DNA of 54,483 nucleotides from an uncultured Alphaproteobacteria bacterium (GTDB lineage Bacteria; Pseudomonadota; Alphaproteobacteria; RF32; CAG-239), in NCBI GenBank assembly GCA_944391695.1, contig CALXUO010000055.1, positions 1 through 54,483 of the forward strand. Direction: 5' to 3'. Numbering within the stretch: the stretch's first letter is position 1; every line of letters begins with the position of its first letter. The notes below the pieces were generated by a model. It did not search any database. It was not told where the DNA came from and saw only the letters and a program-made list of their open reading frames with translations. The translations under genes and the position numbers were made by a program. Of this stretch, positions 8,515-14,439 are shown one piece after another.

Positions 8515-8634
8515 GTGCAGGCTCTGAGGATTTGAACCTCTGAGAAAAGAGGTTTGACTACAAGGCAAAGGCAGACGGGAGTATGCCGGTCGGCTTTAGC
8601 CGATTGCCGCAGTGAACGAAGCGATAGCGAAGTC
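8515..8634 (-). repeat. T-arm-carrying repeat element, copy A
   Basis: Non-coding element lying between tRNA-Arg and a second copy of its tail. On the minus strand it reads GGAT-GACTTCGC at one end, then CGCTTCGTTCACTGCG (exactly shared with copy B), a TCGGC/GCCGA hairpin, ACCGGC, CTTGTAGTCAAACC (exactly shared with copy B), and finally an inverted T-arm AGAGGTTCAAATCC that closely copies the neighbouring tRNA-Arg T-arm. AACCTCT and AGAGGTT form a hairpin around TTTCTC. There is no open reading frame. Its origin and mobility are unknown. Confidence 0.65.
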
Positions 8635-8655
8635 ATCCTCTCGAGATCGCCAATT
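8635..8655 (+). repeat. Second copy of tRNA-Arg 3' tail
   Basis: ATCCTCTCGAGATCGCCAAT plus one further T exactly repeats tRNA positions 8453-8473: the 3' half of the T arm, the acceptor strand, CCA and three following bases. The rest of the tRNA is missing. It is followed by its own terminator hairpin. Confidence 0.9.
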
Positions 8656-8656
8656 G

Positions 8657-8683
8657 AAAAATGCCCCAGAAAAGGGGCATTTT
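8657..8683. terminator. Terminator after second tRNA tail
   Basis: AAAAATGCCCC (8657-8667) pairs with GGGGCATTTT (8674-8683). It sits in the same position relative to the tail copy as the hairpin that follows the real tRNA, but its sequence differs. Confidence 0.7.
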
Positions 8684-8833
8684 CCGTTAGCGCCTCTTGA
8701 GGTCGAACCTAGGGTTCGTTCTTAGGCATCTAATTTCGCCGGCATAAAAGGCATTTTATCCGGCTCAATAAGATGTTCCAAAGAGCTTGCAGACAAAAAC
8801 AACCGGAGCAGCGGTTGTTTTTGCTTAGCGCTT
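8684..8833. repeat. Hairpin-rich spacer between second and third tRNA tails
   Basis: No gene is seen. Visible structures are CGAACC-TAG-GGTTCG (8704-8718), an imperfect GCCGG...CCGGC hairpin with an inner AT stem (about 8738-8765), and AAAAACAACCG/CGGTTGTTTTT (8795-8822). TTAGCGCCTCTTGAGGTCG (from 8688) resembles TTAGCGCTTCTCTCGAGATCG (from 8825), which suggests a further, more decayed tail-like unit. Confidence 0.45.
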
Positions 8834-8851
8834 CTCTCGAGATCGCCAATT
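8834..8851 (+). repeat. Third copy of tRNA-Arg 3' tail
   Basis: CTCTCGAGATCGCCAATT exactly repeats the tRNA 3' end. Its match to the second copy extends into GAAAAA, so copies two and three are closer to each other than to the gene. A new terminator hairpin follows at once. Confidence 0.85.
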
Positions 8852-8853
8852 GA

Positions 8854-8885
8854 AAAAAAGGAAGTCCTCAAAAGACTTCCTTTTT
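8854..8885. terminator. Bidirectional terminator after third tail
   Basis: AAAAAGGAAGTC pairs with GACTTCCTTTTT around CTCAAAA. On the minus strand it follows the stop of the 8898-9248 gene by a few bases and would end that transcript too. Confidence 0.7.
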
Positions 8886-8897
8886 ACATCTGGATTA

Positions 8898-9248
8898 TTA
8901 CCGCCACTGTTTACCGCTGAAATAATGTGAGTGATATCTATAACACTCGACATCACCTTCTTGCGCATAGAGAAGATGACATTCATTCGGTTTGGCAGAA
9001 GATGGGTAACCTTTCCAGGTAGTTCCATCAGAGAAGAGTAATGTAACCTCTGTTTCAGAAGCAAATCCACAGGGAACAGTCAATTCGGTGCGTGAAACGA
9101 CTGTTACCTCTTTCCATTCAGAAACCTCCGGAGGAACATGAGTGGCATACACTAATAGTCCTATAAACCACAGACCTACCAATGTCGCAAGAACTGTCAA
9201 AGGGGCAAAAATTTCATACACCCAATTAGCCTTGTTTTGCTTTTTCAT
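8898..9248 (-). CDS. Small membrane protein, unknown function
   Basis: This 116-residue product is not recognised. It has a Lys-rich start, one strong hydrophobic segment (about residues 14-36) and a polar, probably periplasmic C-terminal region with three Cys and a DGTTWKG segment. The start at 9248 (ATG, MKKQ) is preferred over a TTG three codons upstream; neither has a clear binding site. It stands alone between the tRNA-Arg tail repeats and the divergent ArsR-cassette promoter, so it may be accessory. A terminator lies directly after its stop. Confidence 0.5.
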   Translation of the reverse strand: MKKQNKANWVYEIFAPLTVLATLVGLWFIGLLVYATHVPPEVSEWKEVTVVSRTELTVPCGFASETEVTLLFSDGTTWKGYPSSAKPNECHLLYAQEGDVECYRYHSHYFSGKQWR

Positions 9249-9426
9249 AAGACACAAAAATTAAGATGACACAAATATATTATTTTGCCTGCATAGTAGA
9301 TGCTTTTTTCAAAGAATGCAATAATTTTCAGAAAATCAGACTGATTTTTACAATAAAGCTGCCGGCGGGTTGCTTTTAATGTCTCTTGCTTCCGGCCTCG
9401 GTTGTAGAAAACATGTTCACAAATAC

Positions 9427-9461
9427 TTGACAATTTTAGTATATAGTATTATAACTATATA
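9427..9461 (+). promoter_or_regulatory. Promoter with overlapping palindromic operator
   Basis: A near-consensus promoter: TTGACA (9427-9432), 17-bp spacer, TATAAC (9450-9455). The perfect inverted repeat TATATAGT (9440-9447) / ACTATATA (9454-9461) with a 6-bp centre covers the -10 box. AT-rich inverted repeats over the promoter are typical ArsR-family operators, and the operon's last gene encodes an ArsR-type protein, so autoregulation is a reasonable inference. Confidence 0.6.
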
Positions 9462-9491
9462 TAGTTTTTGATATGTTTTAGGAGAATCAAA

Positions 9492-10079
9492 ATGAAAAAA
9501 GCGCGTGATGTCAAAGAGTTTGTTGAGAGAATCGACGCAACCAAAAAAGTTAATCCGAAAGATTTGTCATCAGATCAGGATTTGACAATTGCCATTATGA
9601 ACTTGATTTCAATTGAGGAGCATTTGGTGTTTTCCGGCGCCAAAACCGGCAAAACCTCGTTTTATGATCTGATTCAGGATATTCGTGAGTTGCGTAAGAA
9701 TCTGATGCAGCGCGTTATTCCGGCGTATGAGGGCGAGGTGTGGTGTATATCCAAACATTTGTTGGCCTCATCAATGCGCCTGATGGAGGTCGGAACCAAG
9801 CAACAGTCTTTGGGGCATAAGGACGAAGCCTACAGGCTGTTTAATCAGGCTTATGATTTGTATTGTCTGTTTTGGGGCTTGAATATGAAGATGCTTGATG
9901 TTGAAGACGTTAAGTGGGTTGAGGACAATATGGAAGACATTAAGAAAATATCGGCGCAGCTGGAAAAAGTCGAAGCGCCGAAAATTAAAGAAAAAGTTGC
10001 CGAAGCCCCCAAACAGGGCGGCGCTCTGGCTAAAATGAAAGCTTTTGTCCGTAAGGCGGTTGATTGTTGTATTGAATAA
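9492..10079 (+). CDS. Helical cytoplasmic protein, first gene of ArsR-controlled cassette
   Basis: The function is unknown. The 195-residue protein has no signal peptide or membrane segment and appears almost wholly helical, with a conserved-looking core YEGEVWCISKHLLASSMRLM (about residues 75-94) and a Lys/Ala/Glu-rich linker before a short basic C-terminus ending in CCIE. The start at 9492 is set by TAGGAG nine bases upstream; an in-frame ATG at 9468 lies too close to the promoter. I have a loose memory of similar hypothetical proteins in candidate-phyla (Patescibacteria) genomes, unchecked. It is followed 14 bp later by the CxxC membrane protein. Confidence 0.7.
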   Translation: MKKARDVKEFVERIDATKKVNPKDLSSDQDLTIAIMNLISIEEHLVFSGAKTGKTSFYDLIQDIRELRKNLMQRVIPAYEGEVWCISKHLLASSMRLMEVGTKQQSLGHKDEAYRLFNQAYDLYCLFWGLNMKMLDVEDVKWVEDNMEDIKKISAQLEKVEAPKIKEKVAEAPKQGGALAKMKAFVRKAVDCCIE

Positions 10080-10093
10080 AAGGAATAAAGATA

Positions 10094-10663
10094 ATGCATA
10101 AGTTGTTGAAATTGTTTGCTGCTCCGGTTTTTGTTTTGGCAAGCGCCGGTAAAGCCATGGCTAATCCGGCGTGTGCGGTGTGCACGGTCGCGGTCGGGGC
10201 ATCGCTGGAGGTTGCGCGCCAATACGGTTTTGACGATGCCGTGGTCGGGGTGTGGGCCGGTGCTTTTTTGGCCTTGATGGGCTATTGGCTGATTTTGTGG
10301 TTTGATAAGAAAAACTGGCATTTTGCCGGTCGAGATTTTATTTTGATGGCTGTATCCGTCGGGGTTATCGGCGGCATGTATGTCGAGATTCCGTATCAGC
10401 CGCGGGTTATCGGTATCTTTTATCTTGATCCGCTGTTGTTCAGCACCATTCTCGGGGCGTTGGTCTTTATCTATGTATCCAAATTTTATCAATGGATGAA
10501 AGCCAAAAACGGCGGGCACGCGCATTTTCCGTTTGAAAAAGTGGTGTTGCCGGTGGCGGCTTTGGCGCTTTGCAGCGCGTATTTTTACTATTGTCCGATT
10601 TCCGGCAATACGGCGGCCGATTTGGGTGACGTTTCGGAATTGTACGAGTTTGCGGAGGAATAA
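10094..10663 (+). CDS. CxxC membrane protein (possible thiol partner)
   Basis: A 189-residue protein with a cleavable-looking signal peptide ending near AMA-NP, directly followed by CAVCTVAVGAS, a CxxC motif that would lie in the periplasm or at the membrane face. Four further hydrophobic segments follow (about residues 53-70, 80-98, 110-130 and 148-165). Family function is not known to me. The CxxC and the thioredoxin-like gene 1 bp downstream suggest a disulfide or metal-thiol role, which is inference. AAGGAATAAAGATA precedes the ATG. Base composition is visibly richer in G and C than most neighbours. Confidence 0.7.
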   Translation: MHKLLKLFAAPVFVLASAGKAMANPACAVCTVAVGASLEVARQYGFDDAVVGVWAGAFLALMGYWLILWFDKKNWHFAGRDFILMAVSVGVIGGMYVEIPYQPRVIGIFYLDPLLFSTILGALVFIYVSKFYQWMKAKNGGHAHFPFEKVVLPVAALALCSAYFYYCPISGNTAADLGDVSELYEFAEE

Positions 10664-10664
10664 A

Positions 10665-11012
10665 ATGCGGCGGTTTTTATCAGCTTTAACGGTGGTTTTG
10701 CTTTTGGCAGCCTGCGGCAAAACGGAAAATGGTTTGGCGGATGATAAAGTTTATTTTTTCTTTTCAAACACCTGCCCGCATTGTCATCACGCGCTGGAAT
10801 ATATTAATGCCAAATATCCGAATTTGGAAATGGCGATGGTTAATGTCGGTAATCCGGAGGGGTTGCGGATGTTGGCTCAGGCGGCAAAAGATTTTGAGAT
10901 GGGCGACAGTGTCGGCACGCCGTTGATGGTTTTCGGCGACAACTATCTGATGGGCTGGAGTGCGGAATACGAGCCGCGGTTTGACGAATATGTGCGGCCG
11001 TATCTTAAATAA
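10665..11012 (+). CDS. Thioredoxin-like lipoprotein with CPHC active site
   Basis: A 115-residue short thioredoxin or glutaredoxin-fold protein. The lipoprotein signal ends in LLAAC, with lipidation expected at Cys17. The redox motif TCPHCHHAL follows a beta strand (KVYFFFS), and the cis-proline loop is visible as VGTPLMVFG. It should sit on the periplasmic side of a membrane and exchange electrons with a thiol partner, plausibly the CxxC membrane protein encoded 1 bp upstream. A GGAGGAATAAA site within the end of the previous gene sets the start. A longer overlapping frame start at 10533 is rejected. Confidence 0.8.
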   Translation: MRRFLSALTVVLLLAACGKTENGLADDKVYFFFSNTCPHCHHALEYINAKYPNLEMAMVNVGNPEGLRMLAQAAKDFEMGDSVGTPLMVFGDNYLMGWSAEYEPRFDEYVRPYLK

Positions 11013-11022
11013 GGAGCGCTTG

Positions 11023-11667
11023 ATGACGAAACAGCTTCCGGAAGATATTATGAAAAAAGCCGTTAAAGGGATAGGCTATATTGCCCATCCCTTGAGGCTT
11101 CGGATTTTGGAGTTTTTGGATGTTAACGGTTCATCGTCGGTTTCGGAAATTACTAAGGCATTGGGTGAAGAGCAGGTTATTATCTCACAGAATTTGAAGA
11201 AATTGCGCGTGGCAAATTTGGTCAAAACCAAACGGAAGGGGTTGTTTATTTATTATGACATTTATGAGGAATATCCGGCAAGTATTTTTATTTGTATCAG
11301 AAAAGTTTTTGGGTATATGACCGAGAATTTTTATTTTTTGATGGACGGATATAAGGCGATTTTGCCCAAAGATTATACCACTATGGTGGCCAATCAGATA
11401 AAGTTGTTTGCCAATTTTGACAAGATGAAAATTTTGGAATTTTTGCTCCTTCAAGGTGAGAGCAATGTGTCGGATATTATCTCCGGTGTCGGTATTGAGC
11501 AATTGAAGGTTTCGCAATATCTTAAACGTTTGCGTGATGATGGTTTTGTTGTTTGCCGCAAAAGCGGAAGATTTGTTTATTACTCAATTACCAAAGGCGT
11601 GCATATGACCGCGTTGCAGTGTATTCACAAACGTTATGACAGTTTGCAAAACAAGGAAGATTTTTAA
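11023..11667 (+). CDS. Double-domain ArsR-type transcriptional regulator
   Basis: This 214-residue protein carries two winged-helix domains of ArsR type in tandem (about residues 15-90 and 125-205). Each has the pattern of a RILEFL-like helix, a VSEI/VSDI recognition helix, an SQ(N/Y)LK(K/R)LR segment and a beta wing ending in YYDI or YYSI. ArsR proteins normally have one domain and dimerise; here one chain may act as a built-in dimer. Cys residues occur near the end of both domains but no clear metal-site motif is visible. AAGGAG overlaps the previous stop codon. It probably represses the palindromic promoter at 9427-9461. Confidence 0.8.
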   Translation: MTKQLPEDIMKKAVKGIGYIAHPLRLRILEFLDVNGSSSVSEITKALGEEQVIISQNLKKLRVANLVKTKRKGLFIYYDIYEEYPASIFICIRKVFGYMTENFYFLMDGYKAILPKDYTTMVANQIKLFANFDKMKILEFLLLQGESNVSDIISGVGIEQLKVSQYLKRLRDDGFVVCRKSGRFVYYSITKGVHMTALQCIHKRYDSLQNKEDF

Positions 11668-11674
11668 TAGATAT

Positions 11675-11700
11675 CCCCCAGTTTACTGGGGGTTCTATAA
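11675..11700 (+). terminator. Palindrome CCCCCAGT..ACTGGGGG plus TTCTATAA
   Basis: A perfect 18-base palindrome eight bases after the regulator's stop codon. It may act as a terminator, although the following TTCTATAA is a weak release tract. The same arrangement occurs at 91-117 and, cut by the window edge, at 1-18, so it is also a dispersed repeat. Confidence 0.5.
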
Positions 11701-11733
11701 AAAAATACACCTCAAGAAGAGGTGTATTTTTTT
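11699..11733. repeat. Copy 1 of 35-bp symmetric terminator
   Basis: AAATACACCTC/GAGGTGTATTT around AAGAA, with A7 before and T7 after. It is identical over 35 bp to 11896-11930, which is the terminator of tRNA-Met. The match continues as a degenerate copy of the tRNA-Met 3' tail (AGGGTGAGGGATT compared with CGGGTGAGGGATT), so terminator and tail were duplicated together. Confidence 0.85.
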
Positions 11734-11895
11734 AAGGCAAAAGGGTGAGGGATTACTTCGCGAAGCACTAAAGTGTTCGCTTCGTTCACTGCGCTCGTTC
11801 GCTTTTTATAAAAAGCTCACCGGCGTCCTCAAAGTCCGCCTCTCGCTTGTAGTCAAACCCACTTCCTCGTGGGTTCAAATCCGCCCCTTACAGAT
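11734..11895 (+). repeat. T-arm-carrying repeat element, copy B
   Basis: Non-coding. It begins with a decayed minus-strand tRNA-Met tail (to GGGATT at 11753), then ACTTCGCG, a GCGAAGCAC/GTGTTCGC hairpin, CGCTTCGTTCACTGCG, CACCGGCG, CTTGTAGTCAAACC and the T-arm-like GTGGGTTCAAATCC (11869-11882), which copies the tRNA-Met T-arm. AACCCAC/GTGGGTT pair around TTCCTC. It has the same order and orientation relative to its tRNA as copy A, with local tRNA sequence substituted. I see no convincing gene here. Confidence 0.65.
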
Positions 11896-11930
11896 AAAAA
11901 AATACACCTCAAGAAGAGGTGTATTTTTTT
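11896..11930. terminator. Terminator of tRNA-Met (copy 2 of 35-bp hairpin)
   Basis: This hairpin begins one base beyond the encoded CCA of the minus-strand tRNA-Met, and its T7 tail on that strand suits termination. It is identical to 11699-11733. Confidence 0.8.
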
Positions 11931-11931
11931 A

Positions 11932-12007
11932 TGGTAGCGGGTGAGGGATTCGAACCCACGACACAAGGATTATGATTCCTCCGCTCTACCGACTGAGCTA
12001 ACCCGCC
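11932..12007 (-). tRNA. tRNA-Met (anticodon CAT, elongator type)
   Basis: On the minus strand the acceptor GGCGGGT pairs with ACCCGCT, the D arm reads AGCTCAGTCGGTAGAGC, and the anticodon loop ATCATAA gives CAT. The T arm is CGTGGGTTCGAATCCC, and CCA is encoded. The anticodon stem lacks the three G-C pairs of an initiator tRNA, so elongator Met is preferred. A lysidine-modified Ile tRNA is less likely but cannot be excluded by eye. Confidence 0.93.
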
Positions 12008-12023
12008 ATCAAAATCTTCGTCC

Positions 12024-12052
12024 TTAATAATATGTATATTGCGCTTTGTCAA
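12024..12052 (-). promoter_or_regulatory. Putative promoter for tRNA-Met
   Basis: On the minus strand TTGACA (12047-12052) and TATTAA (12024-12029) are separated by 17 bp, giving a start about 10 nt before the tRNA. It lies just after the uvrD stop codon. Confidence 0.5.
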
Positions 12053-12068
12053 TAAATATTTTTATAAA

Positions 12069-14336
12069 TTATCCTACTATTTGCAAATAAGAACTCATTA
12101 GCTTTTTTATTCCTCCACTATCAAAGCAAACATGCACCGTATTGCCATTTTGTGCTACAATCTTGCCGTAGCCGAAAGTTTGGTGATATACTCTTTTGCC
12201 AAGGCAATTTTCTGATGTCGTTTCTTTGACATAGCTATAACGCGGATCATCATCGTAGGTGGTTTCTTCATAATACGATTTGTTATATTTTTTGGCAAAA
12301 TTGGGCTTGTAACTTGAACGATTGTCGCCAAAGTAAGAACATTTATTGATTAGCTCAATATGCTCTTTGGGTAACTCATCAATAAAACGCGAGGGCAAAT
12401 TGCTTTGCCATTGACCATATACTCTGCGATTGTTGGCCATTAATATAAATAGACGATGCTTGGCTCTGGTGATGGCAACATAAGCCAGGCGACGCTCTTC
12501 TTCCAAGGCTTCTTCTCCTTCATCAAGAGCACGTTGATGCGGAAATAGATTCTCTTCCCAGCCCGGCAAAAATACAACATCAAACTCCAAACCTTTGGCC
12601 GAATGCAGAGTAATCATTTTTACCTTGTTGCCATCAACATTGCCGTCGTTGTCCATTACCAGGCTGACATGCTCCATAAAAGCATTTAAATCAGGATAGG
12701 TCTCGGTGTCACTCATGACGTTAATTAGCTCTTTTAAGTTTTCAATGCGTCCGGGGGCTTCGGCCGAAGTGTCGTTTTTTAGCATATCAAAATAGTCGCT
12801 TTCTTCCAAAACCAAAGATGCTAATTCGTCCGGCGGTAAGGCTTGGCAGGCTTTGCGCCATTCTTCGAAGTTGGTCATCAGTTGTTGCAGAGCGGCTTTG
12901 GTTTTGCCTTTTATGATCTCGGTTGTTAAAAGATTTTCAACAGCTTTATACATTGAAATATGGTTGGCTCGAGCTTCGGTTTGAAATTTTTCAATCGTTT
13001 TGGAGCCGATGCCACGAGACGGTTTGTTGATTATACGCTCCAGGGCCAAATCGTCATCTGGTTGCAAGATTACCCTAAAATAGGCTAGGGCATCGCGAAT
13101 CTCTGCTCGTTCATAGAATTTTAGGCCGCCAATAACCTGATAGGGAATCGCCTCGGTAATAAATTTTTCTTCAAAAGCTCTGGTTTGGGCTGCCGTACGC
13201 ACCAAAACCGCCATGTCGCTATAGGCATAGCCATTGCGATGGGAGTTTTCTATTTCCTCGGCAACTACGGCGGCCTCGTCATCGCCGCTGTAGGTGCTTA
13301 TTATTTTAATCTTGGCATTGTCAACCAGGCGGGCAGGTGAGTTGTCGGCTACTTTTAGGCTTTTGCCAAGACGAGATGCGTTGTTGGCAATTAGAGCCGA
13401 TGCCGCTCCCAATATGTGGGCAGTCGAACGGTAGTTGCGCTCCAGTCTTATAACCTTGGCATCTTGAAAATCTTTGCTAAACCGAAGGATGTTTTCCACC
13501 TCGGCTCCACGCCAAGAATAAATAGACTGGTCGTCATCGCCTACACAGCAAAGATTGCGATAATGCTGGCTTAAGAGTCTTATCAGCAAATATTGGCTGA
13601 CGTTGGTGTCTTGATACTCGTCTACCATGATGTATTTGAAACGGGTTTGGTATTTTTTTAAAACGTCTTCGTGCGTAAGTAAAATTTGCAAGGTATATAA
13701 AATTATGTCGCCGAAATCTACACAGTTGAGCTCTAAAAGCCTTGCTTGATAAAGTTGATAGATTTTGGTTAAAATATTTTCTTTGAAATCAGAGCCTATT
13801 TTATCAACCGTTAGTCCTTTGTCTTTCCACAAACTGATTTTTTCTAAAACAGACTGCGGAGGGTATTTCTTGGTATCAATACCGTTACTTTCGCATATTT
13901 GCTTGATAAGGCGTTTTTGATCGTCTTCGCCCAAGATGGTAAAATTATTGTGAAGCCCGACAAGTTCGGCATAATTGCGCAAAATCTTGACACAAATACT
14001 ATGAAATGTGCCAAGCCAAACGCTTGCGGCAACATCACCAATCATATCAAAAACACGCTCTTTCATCTCGTTGGCGGCTCGGTTGGTAAAGGTTACAACC
14101 AAACATTCCCACGGGGCGGCTAAATGTTTGGCTAAAATATAAGCCAAGCGTGTGGTTAAAACTTTGGTTTTGCCGGTGCCGGCACCTGATAATACCAAAA
14201 CCGGGCCTTCGGTGGTTTCAACCGCTTGGCGTTGCTCGGGGTTTAAGATATTAAGCCAAGGGTAGCTTGGCATCAGCTGAGCGCTGTTGCTCAAAGTGTC
14301 GGTATCTTCTTCATCTAATTCAAAAATGTTATCCAT
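12069..14336 (-). CDS. uvrD: UvrD/PcrA-type DNA helicase
   Basis: Superfamily 1A 3'-5' helicase for nucleotide excision and mismatch repair. The 755 residues show the Q motif LNPEQRQAV, Walker A GAGTGKT (about residue 55), Walker B VDEYQDTN, motif III GDDDQSIYSWRGA, motif IV RLERNYRS and motif VI YVAITRAK. The C-terminus has a Tudor-like domain (GKRVYHQTFGYGKIV) as in PcrA and UvrD. MutL, encoded later in the window, is its usual partner. It is divergent from moxR. Confidence 0.93.
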   Translation of the reverse strand: MDNIFELDEEDTDTLSNSAQLMPSYPWLNILNPEQRQAVETTEGPVLVLSGAGTGKTKVLTTRLAYILAKHLAAPWECLVVTFTNRAANEMKERVFDMIGDVAASVWLGTFHSICVKILRNYAELVGLHNNFTILGEDDQKRLIKQICESNGIDTKKYPPQSVLEKISLWKDKGLTVDKIGSDFKENILTKIYQLYQARLLELNCVDFGDIILYTLQILLTHEDVLKKYQTRFKYIMVDEYQDTNVSQYLLIRLLSQHYRNLCCVGDDDQSIYSWRGAEVENILRFSKDFQDAKVIRLERNYRSTAHILGAASALIANNASRLGKSLKVADNSPARLVDNAKIKIISTYSGDDEAAVVAEEIENSHRNGYAYSDMAVLVRTAAQTRAFEEKFITEAIPYQVIGGLKFYERAEIRDALAYFRVILQPDDDLALERIINKPSRGIGSKTIEKFQTEARANHISMYKAVENLLTTEIIKGKTKAALQQLMTNFEEWRKACQALPPDELASLVLEESDYFDMLKNDTSAEAPGRIENLKELINVMSDTETYPDLNAFMEHVSLVMDNDGNVDGNKVKMITLHSAKGLEFDVVFLPGWEENLFPHQRALDEGEEALEEERRLAYVAITRAKHRLFILMANNRRVYGQWQSNLPSRFIDELPKEHIELINKCSYFGDNRSSYKPNFAKKYNKSYYEETTYDDDPRYSYVKETTSENCLGKRVYHQTFGYGKIVAQNGNTVHVCFDSGGIKKLMSSYLQIVG

Positions 14337-14439
14337 TGTTTAATCTTCTTGTTTTTTTAACCTTTAAGCAATATATATAATTTATATTATGATGAAAAGA
14401 ACAAAATTAGACTTTTTAGCAAAAAAAAGGAAAATTAAA

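Noticed and set aside
8332..8568. 78-residue minus-strand frame across tRNA-Arg
   Set aside because: It is the antisense of the tRNA and its tail region; such frames arise from tRNA complementarity and are not genes.
9245..9433. 62-residue minus-strand frame upstream of the 8898-9248 gene
   Set aside because: There is no binding site or family feature, and it overlaps the promoter region of the ArsR cassette.
9851..10720. 289-residue minus-strand frame opposite the ArsR cassette
   Set aside because: It overlaps three plus-strand genes that have binding sites and recognisable motifs; it is low-complexity and Arg/Gln-rich.
11636..11944. 102-residue plus-strand frame across element copy B
   Set aside because: It runs through duplicated terminators and hairpins, has no binding site, and its peptide contains the same hairpin translation twice.
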